Below, piece after piece: positions 36,225 through 45,866 of a stretch of DNA of 64,000 bases (its first letter is position 1; each line of letters opens with the position of its first letter). Where the stretch lies: positions 62,001 through 126,000 of the forward strand of contig CADASK010000001.1 of the NCBI GenBank assembly GCA_902790495.1, written 5' to 3'. Position numbers and translations under genes: made by a program. The DNA comes from an uncultured Eubacteriales bacterium. GTDB lineage: Bacteria > Bacillota > Clostridia > Christensenellales > Aristaeellaceae. The notes beneath the pieces are model-generated. The model searched no databases, was not told where the DNA came from, and worked only from the letters and a program-made list of their open reading frames with translations.

Positions 36225-36839
36225 TTATACCATCAGTTCCTGCGCCGGCTCGTCATCCTCGCTCTCCGAGCGCGTCTCCGGCATGGGCGGCAGCTCCTCC
36301 AGGCTCTCGATGCCGAAGCGCTGCAGGAAGGTGTCCGTCGTGCCGTAGAGGATCGGCTTGCCCAGCGCATCCTTGCGTCCGACCTCCACGATCAGCCCTT
36401 TTTGCGTCAGGGACTGCACAGAGTAATCGCACTTCACGCCGCGGATCGCCTCGATCTCCGCCTTGGTGACGGGCTGACGGTAGGCGACCACGGCCAGCGT
36501 CTCCATGATGGCCTGGCTCAGCGTCTGCTTCTGCACGGGCTGGAGCAGGTGCACCACGTCCGCAGCGTAGAGCGGGCGCGTCGTCAGCTGGACATGCTCG
36601 CCGAAGAGCCGCAGGCAGAAGCCCCGCTGATTGGCGTCATACTCTTCCTTCAGGGCGCTCAGCGCCATCTGCACCTTGAAGCGGGTCTCGTTCAGCGCCT
36701 TCGCGAGATCGTCCACCAGCACCGGTTCTCCCGCCACGAAGAGCACGGCCTCAAGCCGCCCCTTCAGCGTGCCGGATTCCTGCGCGGTCTCGGCGCTCCG
36801 GGCCTCGTTCAGCCCCGCTTCCCCTTGATCCCTTCCCAT
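36225..36839 (-). CDS. scpB: Segregation and condensation protein B
   Basis: 204 residues. Partner of ScpA in the SMC condensin complex that compacts and segregates the chromosome. Two winged-helix domains: GRLEAVLFVAGEPVLVDDLA and the second with ETLAVVAYRQPVTKAEIEAI, RGV and YGTTDTFLQRFGI. The N-terminal 25 residues and the acidic C-terminus are extra. Follows scpA by 40 bp, the usual order. Confidence 0.95.
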   Translation of the reverse strand: MGRDQGEAGLNEARSAETAQESGTLKGRLEAVLFVAGEPVLVDDLAKALNETRFKVQMALSALKEEYDANQRGFCLRLFGEHVQLTTRPLYAADVVHLLQPVQKQTLSQAIMETLAVVAYRQPVTKAEIEAIRGVKCDYSVQSLTQKGLIVEVGRKDALGKPILYGTTDTFLQRFGIESLEELPPMPETRSESEDDEPAQELMV

Positions 36840-36879
36840 ATGGTATGATTTCCCTTCATCGTGTCGTTTTTAAGGCCGC

Positions 36880-37644
36880 TCAGATCGGCTGCGCTTTCTG
36901 CTCGCCGTGGCCCTCGCCGGGCAGGAGGATGATATCGCCGCACACGCCCTCCTGCTCGCACCGCATGCGCCCCAGGCGCAGCAGCTCCAGCAGCGCCAGG
37001 AAGAGGGTGACAACCTCCTCGCGGCTCGGCGCGGCGCTGAAGGCCTCCTCGAAGCGCAGACGTCCGCGCTTGCGCACACCGCGCAACAGCGTCAGCATGC
37101 ATTCCTGAACCGTGTGCTCGTCGCGGTGGATATCGCGGGGGGCGTAGTGATTCTGCGCCTGGACATCCTCGCCCGCCTCCTGCTTGCGCTGCAGGATGCG
37201 CATCAGCGCCGCCGTCAGGCCCTCCAGCGTCAGGCCCACCAGCTCGGTCTCCTGGGGCGGCAGCGGAAACTCGTCCGGCAGCTTGGTGAACATCGCCATC
37301 GCGACGTTCTCGAAGCCGCGCATGGCGGTCGCCGTCTCCTTAAAGCGCCTGTATTCCTCCAGGCGGCGGATCAGGGCCTCCTCCGGATCCTCCTCACCCT
37401 CCTCCAGCGCCGGCGGACGCGGCAGCATCGCGCGGCTCTTGATCTCCAGGAGGGTGGCGGCCATCACCAGGAACTCGGTGGCGTCGTCCATGTCCAGGTC
37501 TTCCGCCTGGTGCACATAGGCAATGTATTGGTCTGTGATGTCGCTGACAAAGATGTCGCGAATGTCCAGCTGTTCCTTGCTGATCAGGTGCAGCAGCAGG
37601 TCCAGCGGGCCGTCGAAATCCTTGAGCCGAAATGTCATGGCCAT
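36880..37644 (-). CDS. scpA: Segregation and condensation protein A
   Basis: 254 residues; the kleisin that closes the SMC ring. DFDGPLDLLLHLISKEQLDI is the diagnostic N-terminal SMC-binding helix, followed by ATEFLVMAATLLEIKSRAML and a C-terminal winged helix. ATG at 37644 has GAGGTG upstream. It lies directly downstream of an M50 peptidase gene, an arrangement seen often in Clostridia. Confidence 0.95.
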   Translation of the reverse strand: MAMTFRLKDFDGPLDLLLHLISKEQLDIRDIFVSDITDQYIAYVHQAEDLDMDDATEFLVMAATLLEIKSRAMLPRPPALEEGEEDPEEALIRRLEEYRRFKETATAMRGFENVAMAMFTKLPDEFPLPPQETELVGLTLEGLTAALMRILQRKQEAGEDVQAQNHYAPRDIHRDEHTVQECMLTLLRGVRKRGRLRFEEAFSAAPSREEVVTLFLALLELLRLGRMRCEQEGVCGDIILLPGEGHGEQKAQPI

Positions 37645-37653
37645 GCGCGCACC

Positions 37654-38475
37654 TCAGCCCTGTCCCGTGATCATCAGCCACAGGTTGATGACCGCGCCGT
37701 AGATCGTGCCGTTCACCGTCATGAGCAGGCCGCTGAGAGCGCCGCTCATGATGAGGACGATCAGCACCAGCTGGGCGATGCGGAAGGTGTTGTAGTTCAG
37801 CTCGAACCGTCCCTTCAGCAGCAGGTCGTTGAAGATGTGGTAGCCGTCCAGCGGCGGGATGGGCAGGAAGTTGAACATGGCCAGCGCCAGGTTCGTCTGC
37901 GCCATCATCAGCAGGAAGCGCTGCACCCACAGCAGCCACGGCTGCGCGGCCCAGGTGTAGAAGTATTTGAAGTCCGTGCCGTAGGCGATGTAGGACGCCA
38001 CCCAGCCGTCATTGTGATAGAGGTTCAGCATGCCCTGCAGCGAGCCGTACTCACTGCGGAAATTGTCGATGACACCCTCGTTCCAGATCAGGCTGTTGAC
38101 GCCCACGGACAGAGCCGAGCAGAGCAGGAAGAGCGTGAGGTTCACGGTGATGCCCGCGATGGACACCAGGAAGTCGGCCTGCACGCGGTTGCCCTTGAAA
38201 TTGCGCGGGTTGACCGGCACCGGCTTGGCCCAGCCAACGCCGATGAGCACCATCGATACTGTGCCGATGGGATCCAGGTGCTTGCGCGGATCGATCGAGA
38301 GCCGCCCCAGCATCTTTGCCGTGGGATCACCGCAGCGCCAGGCCACATAGCCGTGGCCGATCTCGTGCAGGATCAGGCTGATCAGGATCGTGACCGCGAA
38401 ATACACGATATAGACCAGAAAGCCCAGCGGGTTTTCCCGCAGCATGGACAGATAGGTTTGCAAGCGCGAAAACAT
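37654..38475 (-). CDS. Site-2 protease-like M50 membrane metallopeptidase
   Basis: 273 residues, about six membrane segments. The zinc motif HEIGH (ISLILHEIGHGYVAW) and the second ligand region NFLPIPPLDGYH are present, as in YwhC/SpoIVFB-like M50 peptidases that cut within the membrane. No PDZ domain. Substrate unknown. ATG at 38475 follows the M20 gene stop by 4 bp with GGAG upstream; longer frames through the M20 gene are not real. Confidence 0.9.
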   Translation of the reverse strand: MFSRLQTYLSMLRENPLGFLVYIVYFAVTILISLILHEIGHGYVAWRCGDPTAKMLGRLSIDPRKHLDPIGTVSMVLIGVGWAKPVPVNPRNFKGNRVQADFLVSIAGITVNLTLFLLCSALSVGVNSLIWNEGVIDNFRSEYGSLQGMLNLYHNDGWVASYIAYGTDFKYFYTWAAQPWLLWVQRFLLMMAQTNLALAMFNFLPIPPLDGYHIFNDLLLKGRFELNYNTFRIAQLVLIVLIMSGALSGLLMTVNGTIYGAVINLWLMITGQG

Positions 38476-38479
38476 GGCT

Positions 38480-39685
38480 TCACTCCTTCTCGCCCGTTGT
38501 TTCCGTCTCTTTGAGGGTTTCGTCCTCCAGCAATGCCAGCACACTGGCGCACTGCATGGCGACGCCCGGCAGCAGCACCGCCTCATCCACCAGGAAGGTC
38601 GGCGTGTGCAGGGCCGTGCCGACACCGGAGCCGATGTCGTAGTAGGTGCCGGGCGTGTGGTCCATGAAATAGCACATACTCTCCACGCCCAGGCTCGGGG
38701 CCTCGCGCAGCACCATGTTCTCCGCGCCCAGCAGTTCCTCGGCGCAGCTGGACACATCGGCGTACACGCGGTCGTCGTTGCAGACCGCGCCATAGCCCGG
38801 CTGAATCTCCACCTCGCACGCTCCGCCCATGCCCTGGGCGATCTGCTGCGCGACGGAGGCGATGCGCTCCTTCATCTGCGCCCGGGTTCCGGGCGACAGG
38901 GTGCGCAGCGTGCCCTCCAGCTTCACCTCGCCACAGACGATGTTGCGGGCTGTTCCTCCCTCGATTTTGCCGATGGTCAGCGCCGCTGGGTCGAAGGGGC
39001 TCAGGGTGCGGCTCACCAGCGTTTGCAGGGCGCTGACGATCTGCGCCGCGATGACGATCGCGTCCGTCCCGCTCTCCGGATAGGCCCCGTGGCAGCTCTT
39101 GCCGGTGACCGTCAGGTTGACGGCGTCGCTGGAGCCGCTGACATAGCCGGGCTTGCAGAAGAAGGTGCCCGCCGGATAGCGGGGATTCATGTGCTGGCCG
39201 ATGACGGCGTCCACGTGAGGCTCCTCCATGCAGCCCTGGGCCACCATCCACTGGGCGCCGCCGAAGGTTTCCTCTGCGGGCTCAAACAGCCACTTCACGG
39301 TGCCATGCCACTTGTCCCTGTTTTGGGAAAACCAGGCGGCGGAGCCGAGGGCCAGCGCCATGTGCACATCGTGGCCGCAGGCGTGCATCACGCCGTGGTT
39401 CTCGGAGGCAAAGGGCAGGCCCGTCTCCTCGGTCACCGGCAGGGCGTCCATGTCCGCGCGGATCGCGATGCACCGGCCGTTCCCGTTGCGCAGCACGCCC
39501 ATCACGCCATAGCAGTCCCGGAAGGTGTGCACCTCGATGCCGAGGCGCTCCAGCTCCTTCATGATCAGCGCGCGGGTCTCCTTCTCCTCACCGCTCAGCT
39601 CCGGATGGCTGTGCAGCGTGCGGCGCAGCTCGGTCACGCGCGGGAGAATACCGCGCAGCACATCGTTCCAGTCAGACAGTTGCAT
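38480..39685 (-). CDS. M20D family amidohydrolase
   Basis: 401 residues. Removes acyl groups from N-acyl amino acids or related amides with two metal ions. Conserved metal-binding elements: HACGHDVHMALALG, EPAEETFGGAQWMV and the C-terminal SGVGTALHTPTFLVDE with His; a dimerisation domain lies in the middle (GKSCHGAYPESGTDAI). Substrate could be N-acetyl-diaminopimelate or an N-acyl amino acid; position next to alr does not settle it. Confidence 0.9.
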   Translation of the reverse strand: MQLSDWNDVLRGILPRVTELRRTLHSHPELSGEEKETRALIMKELERLGIEVHTFRDCYGVMGVLRNGNGRCIAIRADMDALPVTEETGLPFASENHGVMHACGHDVHMALALGSAAWFSQNRDKWHGTVKWLFEPAEETFGGAQWMVAQGCMEEPHVDAVIGQHMNPRYPAGTFFCKPGYVSGSSDAVNLTVTGKSCHGAYPESGTDAIVIAAQIVSALQTLVSRTLSPFDPAALTIGKIEGGTARNIVCGEVKLEGTLRTLSPGTRAQMKERIASVAQQIAQGMGGACEVEIQPGYGAVCNDDRVYADVSSCAEELLGAENMVLREAPSLGVESMCYFMDHTPGTYYDIGSGVGTALHTPTFLVDEAVLLPGVAMQCASVLALLEDETLKETETTGEKE

Positions 39686-39719
39686 GGATACAGGCTTCCT
39701 TTCATAACGTGGTCAGGCG

Positions 39720-40865
39720 TCAGTCCAGCAGATCGTCGCGGACGGCGCACACCTGACCGGCTTTTCGATAAACACGCACAGGGCGGCGAGACAGGATCGT
39801 GAGGCATTCGTTGCGGTTGGTTTCCGCCCAGGCGGCTGCCTCCACCACGGGGATATCCCCGCCGAGCAGGGTCACCTCGTCCCCCGCCTCGCAGTCCGGG
39901 ATATCGGTCACATCGGCCATCAGCTGATCCATGCAGACAAGGCCGACCACCGGCGCTCGCCGTCCGCGCACGGCTACCTTGCCGCGCCCGTTGGAGAGCC
40001 GCCGCGGATAACCGTCGCCATAGCCGGCGCAGACCGTGGCCACGCGCATGGGCTTTTCGCGCACCATGGCCTCGTCATAGCCCACCACCTCGCCGGGCTG
40101 CACCGTGTGGATCTGCGCGATGCGGCTCTTGAAGACGAGGGTTTCCTGCAATACGAACGGCATCTCCTCGGTGTGGAAGGGACGCATGCCGTACAGCAGC
40201 GCGCCGACGCGGCAGCGGGTGCCGTGCCACTGGGGATAGCGTACCAGGCCGATGGAATCGCACAGGTGCCAGCCGTCGATGGGTGCGCCGGCCTCCTTCA
40301 GCCAGCCGCGGAAAGCCATCAGCCGCGCAAACTGCTTTTCGTCCCGCTCACGGGTCACCAGGCCGAGGTGGCTGTACATCTCCTCCACGCGGGTATGCCT
40401 CAGGGAATGGATGGCGGCGGCAGCCTTAGTCGCGGCCTCCTCCGTGCAGTCGAAGCCCAGGCGGTGAAAGCCTGTGTCCACCTTGAGGTGCACACGCGCC
40501 TGCACGCCCAGCTTCTCGGCTTCCCGGTCGATGGCCAGCAGGTCGTCCTCGGAGGCAGCGGTCAGGATCACGTTCCCCGCCCGGAGCAGCTCACCGATGG
40601 CATCCGCCTCGGTCAGTCCCATGTTGAGAATCTCGCAGCCGATGCCCGCATGGCGCAGCTCCAGCGCCTCCCGCGCACAGCTCACCGCGAAGCTCCGGCA
40701 GCCCGTCGCCTCCAGGACCCGGGCTACCTGCACGGCTCCGTGGCCGTAGGCATTGGATTTCAGCACGCAGGTGACGGTGGCCTGCGTCAGCGAGCAGGCT
40801 ATGCGGTAATTGGCCGCCAGCGCGTCCAGATCAATCTCGATCCATGTCCGAAGAATCTGATTCAC
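39720..40865 (-). CDS. alr: Alanine racemase
   Basis: 381 residues, PLP-dependent, makes D-alanine for peptidoglycan. Lys36 in VLKSNAYGHGA binds PLP; the second catalytic Tyr is in QPGEVVGYDEA; CAGYGDGYPRRLSNGRG and VGLVCMDQLMADVTD are conserved. No membrane domain, so it is the ordinary cytoplasmic enzyme rather than a VanT type. Start overlaps the ligA stop (ATGA). Confidence 0.95.
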   Translation of the reverse strand: MNQILRTWIEIDLDALAANYRIACSLTQATVTCVLKSNAYGHGAVQVARVLEATGCRSFAVSCAREALELRHAGIGCEILNMGLTEADAIGELLRAGNVILTAASEDDLLAIDREAEKLGVQARVHLKVDTGFHRLGFDCTEEAATKAAAAIHSLRHTRVEEMYSHLGLVTRERDEKQFARLMAFRGWLKEAGAPIDGWHLCDSIGLVRYPQWHGTRCRVGALLYGMRPFHTEEMPFVLQETLVFKSRIAQIHTVQPGEVVGYDEAMVREKPMRVATVCAGYGDGYPRRLSNGRGKVAVRGRRAPVVGLVCMDQLMADVTDIPDCEAGDEVTLLGGDIPVVEAAAWAETNRNECLTILSRRPVRVYRKAGQVCAVRDDLLD

Positions 40866-42835
40866 GCCTCCGCCTCCCCAGCGCGCCTTCTCAGCTCCGC
40901 CTCATCAATCACTTCAATGCCAAGGCTCTGCGCCTTGGTGAGCTTGCTGCCCGCCGCTTCGCCCGCCACCACGAAGGCGGTCTTCTTGCTCACGGAGGAC
41001 GCGGCGTTGCCGCCGTGGGCCCGGATCAGATCCTCCGCTTCCTTGCGTGAGAGGTTCGGCAGCGTGCCGGTCACCACGATGCTCATGCCGCTGAATACGC
41101 CCTCCGCCTTCCCGGTGTTCTCCCGGGGCTTCACACCCGCAGCCAGCAGCCGGTCGATCATCTGACGGTTCTCCGCGAAGGAGAAGAACTCCGTCACGCT
41201 CTGAGCCACGATGCCGCCTACGTCCGGGATGGCGGTCAGCTGCTCCAGGGTCGCGTTTTCCACCGCACCAAGGGTACCGAAGGCGTCCGCGATGTCACGC
41301 GCGGTTTTGCGTCCCACGTTCGGGATTCCGATGGCGAACAGGAAAGCGTCCAGCCCGCAGTCCTTGCTCTTGTCCAGGGCGCGGAGCAGATTGTCCGCCT
41401 TCTTCTCGCCGAAGCCCTCCAGGGCCGTCAGGCTCTCCCGGCTGATGGCGTAGAGATCGGCGGGGTCACGCACGCCCAGCGCGTCATAGAACACGCCCGC
41501 CGTCTTCTCGGACAGGCCGTCGATGTCCATCGCGTCGCGCCCGGCGAAATGGCTGATGCGCGCCACGGCCTGGGGACGGCAGGAGACACGGTTCATGCAG
41601 AAGAGATTGGCGCCGCGCTCGATCAGCGCAGCTCCGCAGGCCGGGCAGACATCGGGCTTCACGATGGGCTTTTCCTCCGGTGTCGGCTCGCCCACGCGGC
41701 CCATGATCTCCGGGATTACGTCGTTGGAGCGGCGGATCCAGACCGGCGCGCCGATGGCCACCTGCTTGCGCTGGATGTCGCCCCAGTTGTTCAGCGTCGC
41801 CCGGCGCACCGTCACGCCGTAAAAATCCACAGGCTCCAGATGCGCCAGCGGAGTCAGCTTGCCCGTACGGCCCAGCTGCCAGTCCACGCGGCGCAGGGTG
41901 GTGACGCTCTCCTCGGCCTTGAACTTGTAGGCGATGGCCCAGCGCGGGAACTTCTCCGTAAAGCCCATCTGCTCGCGCAGGGCGAAATCGCCAACCTTGA
42001 TCACCACGCCGTCGATCAGCCAGTCCAGCGTCGGGCGCGCCTCGCCGATCTCGTGGATGCAGGCCAGCAGCTCCTCGCGGCTGTGGGGCCGTCCAAGGTA
42101 GGGCGACACCTGAAAGCCGTTCTCCCGGATGAAATCCAGCATGGCGGGCTGGGTGTCATAGGGCGGATTCTCGATGGTGCCGATCTGGTAGAAAAAAGCG
42201 TCCAGGTTGCGGGAGGCCGTGACCGCCGGGTCCAGGTTGCGCAGGGCGCCCGCCGCGGCGTTGCGCGCGTTTTTCAGCGGCTCCTTCGCGGTCCGGTTGT
42301 AGGCCTCCAGCGCGCTCAGGCGCATGATGCACTCGCCCTGGATTTCCATCAGCCCCTTGTAGGGTATGGACAGCGGCACTGTGCGGATCGTCCGCGCCTG
42401 GGGCAGGATGGCCTCGCCCACCTCGCCGTTGCCCCGGGTGGCCGCCTGCACGAGGTGGCCGCCGTCGTAGGTCAGGTTCAGCGTGAGGCCGTCGAACTTA
42501 TACTCCACAAAGTAGTTCAGATCGGTCTGACCGGTCAGGCGCTCGGTGCGGGCGATCCAGTCCTCCACCTCTTCGATGGACTGGGCCTTGTCCATGCTCC
42601 ACAGCCGGGTGATGTGGCGGTGCTGCTCAAATCCTGCCAGCGGCTCGCCGCCCACGCGATGGGTCGGCGAATCGGGCAAGGTGACGCCCGTCTCGCGCTC
42701 CAGGGCCTGCAGCTCGCTGTAAAGCTCATCCCACTGCTTGTCGCTGATCAGCGGGTCGTCCTTGACATAGTAGGCGTAGGCGGTCTCGTTCAGCCGGTCC
42801 ACCAGCTGCCGCATACGCTCCCGGGTGTCTGCCAT
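40862..42835 (-). CDS. ligA: NAD+-dependent DNA ligase
   Basis: 657 residues. N-terminal Ia/adenylation domain with YVKDDPLISDKQWDELY and the adenylated Lys113 (EYKFDGL, a KxDG motif), OB fold, zinc finger CPACGAAL...CMNRVSC, helix-hairpin-helix region and C-terminal BRCT domain (MSIVVTGTLPNLSRKEAEDL). The active-site surroundings EYKFDGLTLN differ from the common PKIDGLA form, marking a divergent LigA subgroup. pcrA is 3 bp upstream, the usual pcrA-ligA order. Confidence 0.93.
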   Translation of the reverse strand: MADTRERMRQLVDRLNETAYAYYVKDDPLISDKQWDELYSELQALERETGVTLPDSPTHRVGGEPLAGFEQHRHITRLWSMDKAQSIEEVEDWIARTERLTGQTDLNYFVEYKFDGLTLNLTYDGGHLVQAATRGNGEVGEAILPQARTIRTVPLSIPYKGLMEIQGECIMRLSALEAYNRTAKEPLKNARNAAAGALRNLDPAVTASRNLDAFFYQIGTIENPPYDTQPAMLDFIRENGFQVSPYLGRPHSREELLACIHEIGEARPTLDWLIDGVVIKVGDFALREQMGFTEKFPRWAIAYKFKAEESVTTLRRVDWQLGRTGKLTPLAHLEPVDFYGVTVRRATLNNWGDIQRKQVAIGAPVWIRRSNDVIPEIMGRVGEPTPEEKPIVKPDVCPACGAALIERGANLFCMNRVSCRPQAVARISHFAGRDAMDIDGLSEKTAGVFYDALGVRDPADLYAISRESLTALEGFGEKKADNLLRALDKSKDCGLDAFLFAIGIPNVGRKTARDIADAFGTLGAVENATLEQLTAIPDVGGIVAQSVTEFFSFAENRQMIDRLLAAGVKPRENTGKAEGVFSGMSIVVTGTLPNLSRKEAEDLIRAHGGNAASSVSKKTAFVVAGEAAGSKLTKAQSLGIEVIDEAELRRRAGEAEA

Positions 42836-42838
42836 GCC

Positions 42839-45094
42839 TTATTCCTCCAGCTTGACGAGCGGCGCGAGGGACAGCGCCAGCTCCTTATCGCCGTACGCGA
42901 TGAAACGAATGCGGGCCATCGTGTCGCTGCCTGTGCCTCGGGTTGACAGCACAATGCCTTCGCCGAACTTCCTGTGCATCACGCGGTCGCCCTCGCGCAG
43001 GGTCGGCATCGGGGTCTTGACGTTCAGCCCACGGCTCTCGGAGCGCACAAAGCCCTTCTGCACGCCTGGGATGCTCAGCGGATCGCCCGGACGCATCACC
43101 GCGGCGGGGCGCACCGTCGCAGGCCGGCTGGCCCGGGCCGCGCCCCGGGTGCGGCTGCGCTCCATCTCGTCCAGCTGCGCGATGCTCTCGTCCTTGGTCA
43201 GCCGTCCGGGAATCTCCTCCAGGAAGCGGCTGGGCGCGTTGTAGTTGGGCGTGTTGTAGATCGTCCGCCGGCGCGCGTGCGACATGAAGAGCTTCTTCAT
43301 CGCCCGGGTGATGGCCACATAGCACAGGCGGCGCTCCTCCTCCAGGCGCTCGGGGGAATTGGAGGAACGGCCGGAGGGGAACACGCCCTCCTCCATGCCG
43401 GACATGAACACATAGGGGAACTCCAAGCCCTTGGCCGAGTGCATGGTCATCAGCGTGACATAGCCGCCGTTCTCCTCGCGGCTGTCAAGGTCCGTGACCA
43501 GGGCGATGTTCTCCAGGTAGTCGCCGAGGGTGGCCTCGGGATTCTTCTGGACGAACTCGTGCACCGCGCCCACCAACTCGTCGATGTTCTCGATGCGGTT
43601 GCGCGCCTCGTCCGTGTCCTCCGTCTCGTACTGCTTGCGCAGGCCCGTCTTCTCGATCAGGGTGTCGATCCATTGATCCAGCGGCTGGGTCGTCTGCGCC
43701 AGCATCAGCTCGGACATGAGGGCAAAGAAGTCGGTGACACACTTGCGGGGACGCACGGAGAGCGTGTCCGGAAGATCCGTCAGAGCGGAGAAGAGCGGCA
43801 TCTGCTGCTCCTGGGCGTGGCGGGTCAGCTCCTGCACGGTGCTGTCGCCGATGGCACGCTTGGGCACGTTGATGATGCGGGTCAGGGAAATATCGTCCGA
43901 AGGGTTCGCGATGACGCGCATGTAGGCGATCACGTCGCGCACCTCGCGGCGCTCGTAGAACTTCATGCCGCCGAACACCCGGTACGGGATGCCGGAGCGC
44001 ATGAGGGTTTCCTCGATCACACGGCTCTGGGCGTTGCCGCGGTAGAGCACGGCCATCTCGCCCAGCGCCGCGCCGCCGAGGTTCAGGTGGCGGATTTTGC
44101 TGGCAATCCAGCCCGCCTCCGCCCGCTCGTCCTCGGCGCAGAAGACGCTGATGGGCTCGCCCGCGGCCTTCTCCGTCCACAGGCTCTTGTCCTTGCGCTC
44201 CTCGTTGTGGGCGATGACCTGATTGGCCGCGTCCAGGATATTGGCCGTAGAACGGTAGTTCTGCTCCAGCTTGATGACCGTCGCGTCCGGGTAGTCCTTC
44301 TCGAAATCCAGGATATTGCGGATGTCCGCCCCGCGCCAGCCGTAGATGGACTGGTCGTCGTCGCCGACGACGCACAGGTTGCGGCTCTGGCTGGTGAGCA
44401 GGTTCACCAGGCTGTACTGGGCGTAGTTCGTATCCTGGTACTCGTCCACCATCACGTACTGGAAGCGGTCGCGGTAGCTCTCCAGCACAGGCGGATGATC
44501 CGCGAACAGCTCCAGGGTCTTCATCAGCAGGTCGTCGAAGTCGAGGGCGTTGAGGGTCTTCATCCGCTGCTCGTACTGGCAGAACACGTCGTGGATGATC
44601 TGGCTGCGGTAGTCCCGCTCAGACTGGGCGAACCACTCATCCGCCGTCAGCAGCTTGTTTTTGGCCGCGCTGATGCGCCCCTTCATCTCTTTGATGGAGA
44701 GGTACTTCTCGTCAATCTTCAGCTGCCGGAGGATGCCCTTGAGCACGCTGGCGGTATCGTCGTCGTCGTAGATGGCAAAGGAGCGGGAGTAGCCGATCTT
44801 CTCGATATCCCGCCTCAGGATGCGGGCGCAGGAGGAGTGAAAGGTGGAGATCCAGGCGTCCTCCGTCTCCTCCCCGACCAGGGTCGCAATGCGGCGCTTC
44901 ATCTCTCCCGCCGCCTTGTTGGTGAATGTCAGGCAGAGGATGTGCCACGGCTTCACACCGTGGTCAATCAGGTTCGCTGCTCGATAGGTGAGCGCCCGCG
45001 TCTTTCCGCTCCCGGCTCCGGCAAGGATGAGCACCGGGCCTTCCAGGGTCTCTGCCGCCAGTCGCTGCTGGGGGTTGAGCATGGTTAAATTCAT
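42839..45094 (-). CDS. pcrA: ATP-dependent DNA helicase PcrA/UvrD
   Basis: 751 residues, superfamily 1A 3'-5' helicase for DNA repair and rolling-circle replication. Motifs: Q motif LNPQQRLAAE, Walker A ILAGAGSGKTRALTYRA, motif II VDEYQDTNYAQ, motif III VVGDDDQSIYGWRGA, and YVAITRAMKKLFMSHARRR. The C-terminal tail ends with a Tudor-like region (EGDRVMHRKFGEGIVL) that contacts RNA polymerase in PcrA. ATG at 45094 with GAGG upstream; an upstream in-frame extension overlapping the next gene is rejected. Confidence 0.96.
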   Translation of the reverse strand: MNLTMLNPQQRLAAETLEGPVLILAGAGSGKTRALTYRAANLIDHGVKPWHILCLTFTNKAAGEMKRRIATLVGEETEDAWISTFHSSCARILRRDIEKIGYSRSFAIYDDDDTASVLKGILRQLKIDEKYLSIKEMKGRISAAKNKLLTADEWFAQSERDYRSQIIHDVFCQYEQRMKTLNALDFDDLLMKTLELFADHPPVLESYRDRFQYVMVDEYQDTNYAQYSLVNLLTSQSRNLCVVGDDDQSIYGWRGADIRNILDFEKDYPDATVIKLEQNYRSTANILDAANQVIAHNEERKDKSLWTEKAAGEPISVFCAEDERAEAGWIASKIRHLNLGGAALGEMAVLYRGNAQSRVIEETLMRSGIPYRVFGGMKFYERREVRDVIAYMRVIANPSDDISLTRIINVPKRAIGDSTVQELTRHAQEQQMPLFSALTDLPDTLSVRPRKCVTDFFALMSELMLAQTTQPLDQWIDTLIEKTGLRKQYETEDTDEARNRIENIDELVGAVHEFVQKNPEATLGDYLENIALVTDLDSREENGGYVTLMTMHSAKGLEFPYVFMSGMEEGVFPSGRSSNSPERLEEERRLCYVAITRAMKKLFMSHARRRTIYNTPNYNAPSRFLEEIPGRLTKDESIAQLDEMERSRTRGAARASRPATVRPAAVMRPGDPLSIPGVQKGFVRSESRGLNVKTPMPTLREGDRVMHRKFGEGIVLSTRGTGSDTMARIRFIAYGDKELALSLAPLVKLEE

Positions 45095-45144
45095 CGTGAA
45101 CCTCTGCTTTCTGTGTTCTATGGAAAGGGTTGCGTTCGGGGCTA

Positions 45145-45510
45145 TCAGGGTTCTTCCGTCTCCCGGGAGGCGGCCTGCGGGATGAGTCCCTTCTCCTCCA
45201 GGGCGTCCAGCACGCGCACGTAGCCGTCCGCGCCATAGTTCAGGGCGCGGTTCACGCGGGAGATGGTCGCGGTGGATACGCCGCCGGCCTTTGCGATCTC
45301 CTGGTAGGTCACGCCCTGGCGCAGCTGAACGGCGACCTCCAGCCGCTGCGCCATGCTCTTGAGCTCCGCAATGGTGCACAGATCCTCAAAAAAGCAATAG
45401 GCCTCTTCCTCATTCTCCAGCGCGAGCACCGCCTGCATCAGCAGATCCGCCTGCGCGCTTCTGATCTTGGAACGTTCCAGCTTTGCCACCTCCTCCGAAA
45501 AGACATCCAT
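45145..45510 (-). CDS. YerC/YecD family TrpR-related regulator
   Basis: 121 residues with a TrpR-like helix-turn-helix: QLRQGVTYQEIAKAGGVSTA then TISRVNRALNYG. Relatives (YerC) lie beside pcrA in Firmicutes, as here, and their regulon is poorly known. FEDLCTIAELKSMAQRLEVA precedes the HTH. ATG at 45510 with GAAGGG just upstream. First gene of the leftward pcrA-ligA-alr operon. Confidence 0.88.
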   Translation of the reverse strand: MDVFSEEVAKLERSKIRSAQADLLMQAVLALENEEEAYCFFEDLCTIAELKSMAQRLEVAVQLRQGVTYQEIAKAGGVSTATISRVNRALNYGADGYVRVLDALEEKGLIPQAASRETEEP

Positions 45511-45608
45511 TATCCCTTCAAGTATATCACATTTTTTACCCGTTGAACAGCGGGAAATCGTCGCCGAGGCAGGTTCTGGTCTCTCATTTGTTACAAATAT
45601 CTAAAAAA

Positions 45609-45626
45609 TATCAATCTCGATTGATA
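45609..45626. promoter_or_regulatory. Perfect 18-bp palindrome, possible operator
   Basis: TATCAAT-CTCG-ATTGATA, with 7-bp perfect arms, in an AT-rich stretch between the divergent genes. It could be the site of the adjacent YerC/TrpR-like regulator, which is inference from position only. Confidence 0.4.
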
Positions 45627-45770
45627 AGCATATGCGAACTCGTTGTGTGTTGACTGGCTTAGTCCCATCAACAGCCGGGCTTGCCATTCATCTTCACAGG
45701 GAGGTTTTTCATGAGGCGGTTTTTCAGCCTGCTCCGCTCCGGCCAGCGGCCTTGTTTTTCATCCCGACCC

Positions 45771-45798
45771 TTGACATTTCCTGCAGTTGGGTTACACT
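45771..45798 (+). promoter_or_regulatory. Predicted promoter of the ylbF-mltG gene group
   Basis: TTGACA (45771-45776), 16-nt spacer, TACACT (45793-45798), about 70 bp before the YlbF-like start. Confidence 0.72.
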
Positions 45799-45866
45799 GT
45801 TCACGAAGGAACAAAGGCCTTCTCCCTTCCGTTTGATAGACATCGAACAATCATCGGAGGTTTTGT

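Larger units (their letters stand above)
45511..45866. other. Divergent intergenic region
   Basis: About 356 bp between the YerC-like and YlbF-like genes. It contains the palindrome at 45609-45626 and the promoter at 45771-45798, listed separately. A 42-codon open frame starting near 45710 overlaps the promoter and is not convincing. Otherwise nothing was seen. Confidence 0.5.

Noticed and set aside
45521..45526. TATACT with upstream TGA as a promoter of the YerC-like gene
   Set aside because: The predicted transcription start would fall only a few bases before the ATG and leave out the ribosome binding site.
45710..45843. Possible small protein of 42 codons before the YlbF-like gene
   Set aside because: It overlaps the predicted promoter, has no family match and begins before the probable transcription start.
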